Positions 33,252-41,704 of a DNA stretch of 50,463 bases are shown here, piece after piece (the stretch's first letter is position 1; each line of letters starts with the position of its first letter). Origin of the DNA: JAKJEP01 sp964580995 (GTDB lineage Bacteria; Planctomycetota; Phycisphaerae; Sedimentisphaerales; SM23-30); the NCBI GenBank assembly GCA_964580995.1, contig CAZOMV010000033.1, positions 1-50,463 of the forward strand, read 5' to 3'. The position numbers were made by a program, and so were the translations under genes. The notes below the pieces were generated by a model, which saw only the letters and a list, made by a program, of their open reading frames with translations, made no database searches and had not been told where the DNA came from.

Positions 33252-34601
33252 TCAGGCAATCTCCGCCACGCGCACCACGGTATTGGTTCCATAGGGAAAT
33301 CCCGTTGCTTCCACCGTCAGCTTGCCGTCCGCATCCTGCTGAAATTTCAATTCTTCCCGGTTATCCATCCATTTGGCCGACTGGATTTCCCTGGAAACAG
33401 CCGCAAAGGTTCGTGGTCCGGCCCCTCCGGTCTGGAGAGTGACATTCTTATCACCCCGGATGGAAAGATTGTGGATGAACAAATAGATTTTATCGCCGGT
33501 TTCCAGGGCAAAATCTTCATCCGGTCCCTGGATCGCCGAAGGTTTGCCGTTATAGAGCGGTTCGGCGTGCATCTGCACCCAGTCGCCCACTCGCTCAAAA
33601 AGAGCTTTTTCATAATCGGGCAGTTTGCCGGTGGCGGTCGGGCCGACATTCAGCAGAAAATTGGCACCCACCTTGCGGCAGGCACAGAGATTTTCGATAA
33701 TATCCTTGGATGAGGCATAACAAAAATCGTTCTGGGCTATTCCCCAGTGCGTATTGCTCGGCTGGCACATCTCTGCCGAGATATACTTCTTCGTCCCCCG
33801 TCGGTCCATCGGTGTGGGCCGGCCCTGCTCGAAGGTGGTACTGTCGATTTCCGGGTGGCCGATCTCCCCGCGTTTGCCCAGCCCGGTGTTGTCAATAATC
33901 ATAGCCTCCGGCTGAAGCTGGCGGATCATGCCATAGAGCTTGTCCACCTGCCAGTCGGCATCGGGCTTGCTCCAGTTCCCGTCAAACCATAGGCCGCCAA
34001 TCTCACCATAGTTCGTACAAAGCAGTCGGACCGAATCCCGCAGATACTGGAGATAAGCTTCAAAATCATTATTAAAACTGTCCTGATACCAGTCCAGGGT
34101 GGTATGATAAAAGAAGGGTACAATCCCTTCCGCCCGGCAGCCCTCAACGAAATCTTTGACCAGGTCACGGCCGGCCGGACTGTGAACTGCGTCATAATCC
34201 GTCAGCCCCTGGGTATCATATAGGCTGAACCCTTCATGATGGCGGGTTGTCAGCGTAATATATTTCATGCCGGCCTGGCGGGCGGTTCGGGCAAAGGCCC
34301 TCCCGTCGAAATCCTTGGCCGTAAAAGTATCCTTAAGTTTCTGGTATTCAGCCTTGGGAATTTGCATGGCACTCTGCGCCCATTCCCCCTTGCCAAGCTG
34401 GGAATATAAACCCCAGTGAATAAACATCCCGTACGCCAGCTTTTCGAAACGGGCAATCCGCGGCAGGGGGGTGGGGAACGTCATATCTTCCTCTTCGTTC
34501 TCGCCAGTTTGGGCCGGGACGATGGGAGTATTCACGGCAAAAGCAGTTAAAGCGCCAAGACCGGTTACCCCCTGCAGGAATGTTCGACGGGACGGTTTCA
34601 T
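33252..34601 (-). CDS. Tat-exported alpha-L-fucosidase (GH29)
   Basis: The 449-residue glycoside hydrolase starts with a twin-arginine signal (KPSRRTFLQGVTG). The GH29 core shows YGMFIHWGLYS, KYITLTTRHHEGF, and the nucleophile Asp in GGLWFDGNW; FLLNVGPTATG is another family motif. It would remove fucose from glycans in the periplasm. The start at 34601 is set by AAGGAG 8 nt upstream; a start at 34652 would put residues before the signal. It is third in the leftward group FG-GAP protein, methyltransferase, fucosidase, with 67-bp gaps, so one transcript is likely. Confidence 0.93.
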   Translation of the reverse strand: MKPSRRTFLQGVTGLGALTAFAVNTPIVPAQTGENEEEDMTFPTPLPRIARFEKLAYGMFIHWGLYSQLGKGEWAQSAMQIPKAEYQKLKDTFTAKDFDGRAFARTARQAGMKYITLTTRHHEGFSLYDTQGLTDYDAVHSPAGRDLVKDFVEGCRAEGIVPFFYHTTLDWYQDSFNNDFEAYLQYLRDSVRLLCTNYGEIGGLWFDGNWSKPDADWQVDKLYGMIRQLQPEAMIIDNTGLGKRGEIGHPEIDSTTFEQGRPTPMDRRGTKKYISAEMCQPSNTHWGIAQNDFCYASSKDIIENLCACRKVGANFLLNVGPTATGKLPDYEKALFERVGDWVQMHAEPLYNGKPSAIQGPDEDFALETGDKIYLFIHNLSIRGDKNVTLQTGGAGPRTFAAVSREIQSAKWMDNREELKFQQDADGKLTVEATGFPYGTNTVVRVAEIA

Positions 34602-34621
34602 TCTATGGCTCCTTACCAAGT

Positions 34622-34648
34622 TACACACTTTGCCTGGGTTAGTGTGTA
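34622..34648. other. Perfect inverted repeat upstream of the fucosidase gene
   Basis: TACACACT and AGTGTGTA pair perfectly (8 bp) around an 11-nt loop. On the minus strand it ends just before the AAGGAG of the fucosidase gene. It could be an operator or an RNA hairpin that affects translation of the last gene in the group. No T-tract follows. Confidence 0.4.
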
Positions 34649-34667
34649 CCACTGAATTCCAGATATT

Positions 34668-35432
34668 TTATCCTTTTTCCGCGATTACCAGCATTTCAAA
34701 ATCTTCCGTTGTCAGAGTATCGCTGCGGCTGAAGGCGCCGAGTTTAGCCCCAATGATATCGATAGTCTGGAAGCCCAACGATTTCAGCAGCCAGGTGATT
34801 TCACAAGGGACGTAGTACCTTTCACAGCAATGCAGCGTTTTCTGGTGGCCCAGGTCATCGGTGACCTCCAGGGTGCAGTTTTCGCGAAAGGTGAGCAGGT
34901 TGAAGGTGAGGTTCTGGGGGGCGGCGCCGCCCTCGTTTTTGGCAGCGTCGAAGAAATCCTTGACGGAGTGGAAGAGCGGGAACAGGCCGTTCAGGGCGGT
35001 GAAGATGAATTTTCCGCGCGGCTTCAGGGCGGCGGCGGCGTTCCGGAGGATCTGGAAATTCATTTCGTCGGTCTCCATGAGGGAGAAGCCGCCCTCGCAG
35101 AGCATGATCACCAGGTCAAAGGCTTTCGTGAAATGTGGAACCCGGGCGTCATGCTGGCGGAAGTCGATGGTCAGTGACTGCGCCGCGGCCTTGCGGCGGG
35201 CATGCTGCAACTGTGATTCCGATAGATCAATCCCGGTTACCGTATAACCCCGCCTGGTCAGTTCGATGGCGTGGCGGCCGGTGCCGCAGCCGATATCCAG
35301 TATCTTCACGGATTTGTCGGAGCGGATCTCCTTTTCGATAAAATCGCATTCGCCGACGGTTCCCTGGGTGAATACCTCCTTGTCATAGTGGTCGGCATAG
35401 TCGGTGAATAATTCTTCATACCATTGCTTCAT
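34668..35432 (-). CDS. Class I SAM-dependent methyltransferase
   Basis: A 254-residue methyltransferase. Motif I is VKILDIGCGTGRHAIEL (about 38-54), motif II TVTGIDLSESQL, with a FDLVIMLCEGGFSLM motif IV segment (the usual D/N-P-P region), then a C-terminal beta sheet. It resembles UbiE/Methyltransf_11/25 proteins. It lies in the same group as the FG-GAP and fucosidase genes. It is not the close paralogue of the 28220-28969 enzyme, though both share the fold. The acceptor substrate is unknown. Confidence 0.87.
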   Translation of the reverse strand: MKQWYEELFTDYADHYDKEVFTQGTVGECDFIEKEIRSDKSVKILDIGCGTGRHAIELTRRGYTVTGIDLSESQLQHARRKAAAQSLTIDFRQHDARVPHFTKAFDLVIMLCEGGFSLMETDEMNFQILRNAAAALKPRGKFIFTALNGLFPLFHSVKDFFDAAKNEGGAAPQNLTFNLLTFRENCTLEVTDDLGHQKTLHCCERYYVPCEITWLLKSLGFQTIDIIGAKLGAFSRSDTLTTEDFEMLVIAEKG

Positions 35433-35499
35433 GTTTTATCCTTTCGGCAATAACCTATACATCATGGATTCCATCCTGCGCTTACCTGGAACCGGACCA

Positions 35500-37476
35500 T
35501 CAGTAGGGATTTTCCAAATAATAAAAGCGGCCATCCTCCGCACCAGCCAAAAGATCCGGCTTGCCATCTCGGTTCCAGTCCACCACGGTAGGGCAGGTCG
35601 TATGTCCGGCGAGCACGCGCTCGCCAATCAACCCCATGTTATAAAACACCGGCTCCTCATTTTTCTGCGTTATATTACGCAAAAAATCAATATTTTTACT
35701 GTTTATCAAGATATCAATCTTACCATCCCGGTCCCAGTCCGCCAAACAAAATTTTCTCCGGCCGCTTCCCCCCGCGATATTGGCATTTAATCGCATCGAC
35801 TCCACCGAAACCAGCTCAGCCTCTTTCATTTCTTTTGCCATCTGGAAGATTCTCCGGCCCGGCAGCAGCACCAGCGTATCATTCCTTTTTTCGCGCAGAA
35901 ACAACGCCAGGTAGCCCTCATGATCCAACATAATCAAATCGCTCAAACCATCCTGATTATAATCCAGCATCACCGGCGAGGTCCGCCATTGGGTCGCCAG
36001 AGCTTTCCCTGCCGGGTCCCACCAGTTCCATGCCGGCTTGGGCGGCGCAGCCGGCCATTCTACCTCGATAGGCTGGGCGGCCGCCAGCCTGGGCTGGTTT
36101 TTCGCCCCGACATTTTTGTACCAGACCACCTTACCCCAGATCGAATTCACCACCAGATCCGGTAAACCATCCTGATTCCAGTCGGCCACATTCAAAACGG
36201 TATAGCCCCATTTGGCTTCGCACGGCCCCTGGATGGAACCATTCGGCCCGGCCATAATTCGAATTACCTGATTATCGGCTTCCAGATATTTCGGTTCGGC
36301 CCATTGGGGCGGATTGCCGCCATCCAGATTCTCTATAAAGCCGATATACCCGGCCGTATTGCCGCAAATCAAATCCTCATCGCCGTCCCCATCCCAGTCG
36401 AAGCTGAAAGGGGTGGCCAGGGCGCCAAATTTCAGATCATCCGCCTGCTGCTGAAAAAACCGGGGCGGCAGAAATTGGGGCATTCCCGCAATCATCTGGC
36501 CGGTGTGTTCCATAAAGGCCACGCGGCCATCCTCCTGCCCGACAATCAAATCCACATCCCCGTCACGATCCCAGTCCATCGCTACCGGTACCATCATACA
36601 CAGATCCATCTGGATTGCTTTTCCTGCATGAGTTAGATATTTCCCCTCCGCATAACGCGGTTCCGTGCGGGTACCGATATTTTCAAACCAGGTGAATTTA
36701 TCCACAAATTCGCCGCAGATCATATCGAGATCGCCATCCCCGTCAAAATCCGCCAGATTCGGGGAAGGCATACCATAGACATCCATCGGCTTGCCATTGG
36801 CTTGTATCTTCACCGGCTCGGCGTATTTCGGCTCTTCAGCGGTCCCCAGATTTCGCAAAAAATAGACATACCCATGCAAAGGCCCGCGTATCCAGGTCCC
36901 GGTCTTATCGAAGGCGTTATCCCAGCCATAGTCCGTCCAGTCTTCCGCTCCCACCACCAGGTCCAGAAGGTTATCGCCGTCAAAATCCGCATATTTCCAT
37001 TGATTGGCCCGGACCTTGTTGTTATGCACGTTCGCCGGCAATCCCAATTTTTTCGAAGAGGTAAACTGGTTGTTTCGAAAATCCAGGTATTCGGTGCCGG
37101 GCGACAACAGCCGCACCTGTCCATTCACATACGATGGCTGCAAGTTCGGAATGCCGCGTGAAATCCTTACCCCAGCCTTAAAGACCGGCATTTTCACCTG
37201 GCCTTCCGTGTTTTCAAAAAAATAAATGCCATTATAAGGCCTATCCGGACCCAAAACGACCAGGTCATGATCCCCATCCCCATCGTAATCCATCGGCAGC
37301 GGCCAGGCCCATAAACCCACCCCCAAATCCACCACCAGCCCCGGATGATTATATTTAATGCGTTGCCAGTCTGGTTTTTCTGCCGCGGCTGGTTCAGCAA
37401 AGGCCGGGCTTGCAATCATCAGTGTCAAAAATAAATATCGAATCGCAGATCCCATGTTTATAAAACCGGTGTTCAT
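35500..37476 (-). CDS. Secreted FG-GAP/VCBS repeat protein
   Basis: The 658-residue protein has a signal peptide (about 1-28) and at least seven calcium-binding-type blades of pattern D-x-D-x-D-G-D-x-D-L: DYDGDGDHDLVVL, DFDGDGDLDMICG, DWDRDGDVDLIVG, DWDGDGDEDLICG, DWNQDGLPDLVVN, DYNQDGLSDLIML and DWDRDGKIDILIN. These make a beta-propeller of the integrin/FG-GAP kind. It ends with DWNRDGKPDLLAG. No catalytic domain is visible; it may bind a carbohydrate or a protein ligand outside the cell. First gene of the leftward group and divergent from lacI; a perfect inverted repeat at 37586-37602 sits in its likely 5' leader. Confidence 0.88.
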   Translation of the reverse strand: MNTGFINMGSAIRYLFLTLMIASPAFAEPAAAEKPDWQRIKYNHPGLVVDLGVGLWAWPLPMDYDGDGDHDLVVLGPDRPYNGIYFFENTEGQVKMPVFKAGVRISRGIPNLQPSYVNGQVRLLSPGTEYLDFRNNQFTSSKKLGLPANVHNNKVRANQWKYADFDGDNLLDLVVGAEDWTDYGWDNAFDKTGTWIRGPLHGYVYFLRNLGTAEEPKYAEPVKIQANGKPMDVYGMPSPNLADFDGDGDLDMICGEFVDKFTWFENIGTRTEPRYAEGKYLTHAGKAIQMDLCMMVPVAMDWDRDGDVDLIVGQEDGRVAFMEHTGQMIAGMPQFLPPRFFQQQADDLKFGALATPFSFDWDGDGDEDLICGNTAGYIGFIENLDGGNPPQWAEPKYLEADNQVIRIMAGPNGSIQGPCEAKWGYTVLNVADWNQDGLPDLVVNSIWGKVVWYKNVGAKNQPRLAAAQPIEVEWPAAPPKPAWNWWDPAGKALATQWRTSPVMLDYNQDGLSDLIMLDHEGYLALFLREKRNDTLVLLPGRRIFQMAKEMKEAELVSVESMRLNANIAGGSGRRKFCLADWDRDGKIDILINSKNIDFLRNITQKNEEPVFYNMGLIGERVLAGHTTCPTVVDWNRDGKPDLLAGAEDGRFYYLENPY

Positions 37477-37585
37477 GAATGTGGCTCCTGACTGCTAAAA
37501 CATTATTTCTAATTTCCTGTTTATTCCAATACTGTTTCGCGTCAATCTTATATAGCATTCAATGCGTCTTGTCAATGCTGCTTTT

Positions 37586-37602
37586 GTTATCCGCCAGATA
37601 AC
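37586..37602. promoter_or_regulatory. Perfect 17-bp inverted repeat, likely operator
   Basis: GTTATC-N5-GATAAC (spacer CGCCA) is a perfect inverted repeat in the gap between the divergent FG-GAP gene and lacI gene. A minus-strand promoter (TTTACA, 17 bp, TATATA; 37641-37646 to 37618-37623) would start transcription near 37611, so the site would cover about +9 to +25, as for a repressor operator. Confidence 0.55.
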
Positions 37603-37617
37603 GATATAAATAATTAA

Positions 37618-37646
37618 TATATATATGATTATAATTATTTTGTAAA
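37618..37646 (-). promoter_or_regulatory. Probable promoter of the FG-GAP/fucosidase group
   Basis: On the minus strand, TTTACA (37646-37641), a 17-bp spacer and TATATA (37623-37618). The sequence is AT-rich, so chance matches are likely; it is supported by the adjacent inverted repeat at 37586-37602. Confidence 0.35.
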
Positions 37647-37672
37647 TAGTTCTTGCCAGCCGAAAAATATTT

Positions 37673-37686
37673 TGACATAATTGTCA
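37673..37686. promoter_or_regulatory. Second palindrome near lacI
   Basis: TGACATAATTGTCA has 5-bp arms around a 4-bp centre. It lies 50 bp upstream of the lacI start and overlaps a TTGACA box. It could bind a regulator or be part of the lacI promoter; the -10 region is poor. Confidence 0.3.
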
Positions 37687-37735
37687 CCAATGCGTGAATG
37701 GAAATAAATAAGAAAAATCGTTTTAGCTAATTACA

Positions 37736-38785
37736 ATGAAATCCCCAAAACTATTAACCATTGTTGGCCTGGCTAAGCAGCTCGGAGTCTCTACCGCCAC
37801 GGTCTCCACGGTGCTAAATAACCGCCATGCGGAAAGAAGAATCTCAGCCGAGACAGTAAGGCGCATCCAGGAGGCGGCCCGTACTACCGGGTATCTGCCC
37901 AATCTCGCCGCCCGCCACTTAGGCTCCAAACGCGGCCACAGCCAGATTATCGTCGCCATTATTACTTCTTTCGAGGCCCCTTTGCCCCTGATCAGCGGAG
38001 CCTTGACCGCCGTCCAGAAAGTCAATCAGGAAACGGCTTATAAGGATTTGTCCGTCACCACCACCGTGGATATGTTCCACGCCGGGCGTCTTCGGGAATT
38101 GCCGGCTTTGCTGGATGGCAGCCATTTTAACGCCGCGGTTATCGCCAACACCCTGCCGGAAGACGACCAGTTTCTCGCACGCCATCCGATGTCGGTGCCG
38201 GTGGTATTAATCGGCCGGGACATTCCCAACTACAGTTCCGTTCGGGATATGCCGGAGGCAACCGGCGCGCAGGCGGCGGAAATCCTTTGGGGTACCGGTA
38301 GCCGCGGAATGGCTATTTTAAGACCGGTGTTGCTTACCCAATCTACACAGGGAAGAGTGCAGGGATTCAGCCGGCAGGTGCAAATTCTGACCGGCCAGCC
38401 GCCCGTGGAAATCATCTGCCGGGGTTTTACCGCCAAAGATGCCTGCGAGGCCATGTCCGAAACGTTATCGAAAAGCAATCCGATCGATAGTCTTTATTCG
38501 GTGATGGACTCTCTGGCGATTGGGGCCTATCACGCCATAAAAGAAAAAGGATTGCAGATCCCGCGCGATATCGCCGTGATTGGGACCGGCGATTACCCCG
38601 AATCCCCCTACATGGACCCGCCCCTGAGTACTTTCAATCAATCCCAGTATAATATGCACGAAGAAGCCATGCGTCTCTTGTTCCGCCAGTTAACCGGAGA
38701 ATTATCGCGATCCACCCAGATTGTTATACCCGTCATCCCGGTTCTGCGCGCATCCACGCAGCGCCGACCGGAAAATCAAAACTGA
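37736..38785 (+). CDS. LacI-family transcriptional regulator
   Basis: The 349-residue repressor has a LacI helix-turn-helix at about residues 9-30 (TIVGLAKQLGVSTATVSTVLNN), the hinge helix near 55-60 (LAARHL), and the ribose-binding-protein-like effector domain (about 75-340). The aldolase gene starts 51 bp downstream and the symporter gene follows it, so the regulator probably controls these genes and the divergent group through the inverted repeat at 37586-37602. The inducer would be a sugar or sugar acid related to the aldolase substrate; this is inferred from context. Confidence 0.9.
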   Translation: MKSPKLLTIVGLAKQLGVSTATVSTVLNNRHAERRISAETVRRIQEAARTTGYLPNLAARHLGSKRGHSQIIVAIITSFEAPLPLISGALTAVQKVNQETAYKDLSVTTTVDMFHAGRLRELPALLDGSHFNAAVIANTLPEDDQFLARHPMSVPVVLIGRDIPNYSSVRDMPEATGAQAAEILWGTGSRGMAILRPVLLTQSTQGRVQGFSRQVQILTGQPPVEIICRGFTAKDACEAMSETLSKSNPIDSLYSVMDSLAIGAYHAIKEKGLQIPRDIAVIGTGDYPESPYMDPPLSTFNQSQYNMHEEAMRLLFRQLTGELSRSTQIVIPVIPVLRASTQRRPENQN

Positions 38786-38836
38786 GGTTTTGCAAAATTT
38801 CAATCATCATAAAGAAAGGAATATCAAAAAAGCCTG

Positions 38837-39817
38837 ATGAAACCGCAACCCATTCCATCTGAAATCCATCCGTCAACGGCCCGCCATGCAAATATCCAGC
38901 CCCGGGGCATTCTCGTCCCCTTGCTCACTCCCCTGCTTGCCCAGGACGAACTGGATGCCAACGGCCTGGAACGCCTGATCGAACATGTCATTGCCGGAGG
39001 TGTGTACGGCATTTTTATTTTGGGAACCACCGGGGAAGGGCAGAGCTTAAGCGCCCGGCTGCGCAGGGAACTGGTGGAACATACCTGTCGCCAGGCAAAT
39101 CATCGCGTGCCGGTTTTCGTAGGCATAACCGATACCTCCATGGCCGAATCGATCCGTATGGCCCATCACGCCGGACAGGCCGGGGCGGAAGCCGTGGTCC
39201 TTTCGACTCCCTATTATTATCCGCTCACGCAATCCGAACTGTTACATTATACTCGAACCGTGGTTTCGCAAGTATCGCTTCCTGTTTTTCTATATAATAT
39301 CCCCGGCAATACCAAAGTGGAATTTGGTGTGGAAACCGTACGGGCCTTAACGGAAATCCCTTTGATTTGGGGCGTAAAAGACAGTTCCGGCGATATGAAT
39401 TACTTGAAAGAACTTATAGGCTTATTACAGCAAAGACCCGATTGGTCCATTTTAGTTGGGCCGGAAGAACTCCTCGAACCGGCGGTTTTCCTGGGAGCGC
39501 ACGGCGGGGTTTGCGGTGGGGCCAATCTGTTTCCCCAACTGTATGTCAATCTATACCAGGCTGCCAGCCGGGGGGATCAGTCCAGAAGTAATGAATTACA
39601 AAATCAAGTACGCCGGCTGGCCGGGCATTTATACCATCACGACCAATATTCGACCGGCGTCATTAAAGGCCTGAAAATTGCCCTGGCCTGCCGGGGTATT
39701 TGCAGCGATTATGTCGCTCCGCCCTTATCGCCGTATCTACCCCAGAGCCGCCATGCGATTATCGAATTTCTGGAACAGTTCGAAAAAGAAAATTATGACG
39801 GAACCCCCAAAAGTTGA
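38837..39817 (+). CDS. DapA-superfamily aldolase/lyase
   Basis: A class I aldolase of the DapA/NanA superfamily with a 326-residue product. It has GTTGE (63-67), the Tyr of FLYNIPGNT (Y153), and the Schiff-base Lys in WGVKDSSGD (K181). In dihydrodipicolinate synthase the YNxPxRT motif carries an Arg for the semialdehyde carboxylate; here it reads YNIPGNT, so lysine synthesis is less likely than cleavage of a 2-keto-3-deoxy sugar acid or related compound. Its last six residues (DGTPKS) and stop codon are encoded by 89-bp element copy 7, so the original C-terminus was lost or replaced. The symporter gene starts 123 bp downstream. Confidence 0.88.
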   Translation: MKPQPIPSEIHPSTARHANIQPRGILVPLLTPLLAQDELDANGLERLIEHVIAGGVYGIFILGTTGEGQSLSARLRRELVEHTCRQANHRVPVFVGITDTSMAESIRMAHHAGQAGAEAVVLSTPYYYPLTQSELLHYTRTVVSQVSLPVFLYNIPGNTKVEFGVETVRALTEIPLIWGVKDSSGDMNYLKELIGLLQQRPDWSILVGPEELLEPAVFLGAHGGVCGGANLFPQLYVNLYQAASRGDQSRSNELQNQVRRLAGHLYHHDQYSTGVIKGLKIALACRGICSDYVAPPLSPYLPQSRHAIIEFLEQFEKENYDGTPKS

Positions 39818-39885
39818 TATTGACTTCCTAAAACAGCTCTGACTTCCCAATAACAAGGGGACGACGAGTTTTTGACGCTGGCGTA
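39797..39885 (+). mobile_element. 89-bp MITE-like element, copy 7
   Basis: A full-length copy whose last base has changed (GCGTA in place of GCGTC). The flanks AATTAT (39791-39796) and AGTTAT (39886-39891) match at 5 of 6 positions, so the target repeat is slightly decayed. It lies inside the 3' end of the aldolase gene and supplies its stop codon. Confidence 0.75.
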
Positions 39886-39940
39886 AGTTATGTGTTCACA
39901 AAAAACAAACAACAATTCCGAGAAAAGGTATAATTGAAAA

Positions 39941-41533
39941 ATGCAAAATAACTTTTCCTCCCTGGACTGGGCCGTTCTGGGTTTGTATTTTCTGGCGACC
40001 ATGTCCATCGGTTTTTACTTTTACCGCAAAAGCCGCTCCACCGAAGGTTTTACCGCCGCCGGGCGTACCCTGCCCGGCTGGGTTTGCGGCCTTTCGATTT
40101 TTGCCACCTATTTGAGCAGCATCAGCTTCCTGGCTCTGCCCGGCAAGGCCTTTGCCACCAATTGGAATCCCTTTGTTTTTAGTCTTTCCCTGCCGATTGC
40201 CACCTGGATCGCCGTGCGGTTCTTTCTGCCCTATTACCGCCGGACCGGCGAGATTTCCGCCTATGCCCACCTGGAGCATCGTTTCGGCCCCTGGGCACGA
40301 ATCTACGCCGGCGCGTTTTACCTCTTGACGCAACTGGCTCGTATGGGAGCCGTCATGTATCTGATGGCCCTGCCTCTCAGCGTCCTGCTCGGCTGGGATA
40401 TCCGGATCATCATCTTGGTCACGGGCATTTCCGTTACCATCTATTCCTTTGTGGGTGGAATTGTCGCGGTGATCTGGACGGATGCCTTTCAAGCATTCGT
40501 ATTGGTGGCCGGAGCCGTCCTATGCGCCCTGGTCATGCTGGCGGATATGCCCGGTGGCCCCAGCCAGGTCTTTACCCTTGGCATGGAATACCACAAGTTT
40601 AGCCTGGGCAGCTTTGGTCTTTCTTTCTCGAGCGCCACGTTCTGGGTGGTTTTGGTCTATGGCGTAGTTCTGAATCTGCAAAATTTCGGGATCGACCAGA
40701 ATTACGTCCAGCGATACATCGCTTCCCGCTCGGATCGCGAAGCTCGTAAAAGTGTCTGGCTGGGCGGTTTGCTTTACCTGCCGGTTTCCTTTGTGTTCTT
40801 TTTCATTGGGACCGAACTGTTCGCTTATTATCATACCCATCCGCAGAAACTGGATCAGGTGAAAGAAGCGGTAGCCGTTCAGCAACTGGCCGCGGAAGGA
40901 ATCACTCGGACCGATACCGACCAGTATGAAACAATGGTCGCGCAGAAGGCGGGCCGGCTAACCAATGACGAAATAGGCGATAAAGTCTTCCCGCATTTCA
41001 TTGGCGCTGAACTGCCCCAGGGGATCACCGGTCTCTTGATCGCATCTATTTTCGCCGCCGCCATGAGCACCATCTCCACCAGTCTGAATTCCTCCGCCAC
41101 GCTGCTCCTGCGCGATTATTATCAGAGATACGTCAATCGAGACGCTACCGAAAAACAATCCATGCGGATTTTATGGGGCAGCACCATCGTCTGGGGGATA
41201 CTCGGTACCGGTGTGGCTTTTCTGCTGCTAAATATCACCAGCGCCCTGGATGCCTGGTGGACGCTCTCCGGTATCTTTGGCGGCGGGATGCTGGGCCTGT
41301 TCCTGCTGGGACTCATCTCGCGTAAAGCCTCCAATCCGCCAGCCGTCATCGCCGTGATGATCGGCATCCTCGTCATCTGCTGGATGAGTATCTCCCCGTA
41401 TTTACAAGGCTCCCTCGCCAGGCTCTCCAGCCCGTTTCACGCCTTTCTGATCCCCGTCTTCGGCACCCTGTCCATCTTACTAGTGGGTTTGCTGATTAGC
41501 CGATTTTACCGGGGTCATAGCCGTCAATTATAG
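39941..41533 (+). CDS. Sodium:solute symporter family transporter
   Basis: A 530-residue, about 13-helix SSS-family symporter. Landmarks: the first helix WAVLGLYFLATMSIGFYFYR, the RSTEGFTAAGRTLPGW loop (typical SSS start), GLSIFATYLSSISFLALPG, then VGGIVAVIWTDAFQAFVLVAG (the SSS signature) and the late helix ITGLLIASIFAAAMSTISTSLNSSATLL that holds the Na+-site Ser/Thr residues. Homologues import sialic acid, glucose, inositol or other sugars with sodium. Next to the LacI regulator and aldolase genes, it is the probable uptake system for their substrate. Confidence 0.9.
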   Translation: MQNNFSSLDWAVLGLYFLATMSIGFYFYRKSRSTEGFTAAGRTLPGWVCGLSIFATYLSSISFLALPGKAFATNWNPFVFSLSLPIATWIAVRFFLPYYRRTGEISAYAHLEHRFGPWARIYAGAFYLLTQLARMGAVMYLMALPLSVLLGWDIRIIILVTGISVTIYSFVGGIVAVIWTDAFQAFVLVAGAVLCALVMLADMPGGPSQVFTLGMEYHKFSLGSFGLSFSSATFWVVLVYGVVLNLQNFGIDQNYVQRYIASRSDREARKSVWLGGLLYLPVSFVFFFIGTELFAYYHTHPQKLDQVKEAVAVQQLAAEGITRTDTDQYETMVAQKAGRLTNDEIGDKVFPHFIGAELPQGITGLLIASIFAAAMSTISTSLNSSATLLLRDYYQRYVNRDATEKQSMRILWGSTIVWGILGTGVAFLLLNITSALDAWWTLSGIFGGGMLGLFLLGLISRKASNPPAVIAVMIGILVICWMSISPYLQGSLARLSSPFHAFLIPVFGTLSILLVGLLISRFYRGHSRQL

Positions 41534-41615
41534 GTGGTCAACGCCCCACTGGCAGCCCAAACCCCTGCCGCCTTCGACCCGGATAGCCTTTTATCAGGTT
41601 GAACCAGATTATTTT

Positions 41616-41704
41616 GTCGGTACCGCCAAAAGTCGATATTGTCATCCAAAAACAGTTCTGGCTTTCCAATAACAAGGGGTCGAAGAGCTTTTGACGCTGG
41701 CGTC
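41616..41704 (+). mobile_element. 89-bp MITE-like element, copy 8
   Basis: A full-length copy with a first-base-pair change (GTCGG in place of GACGG). The flanks TATTTT and ATTTTT match only in part, so the duplication is decayed or lost a base. The element's last bases GA, together with one host T, make the TGA stop codon of the convergent peroxiredoxin gene. Confidence 0.75.
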
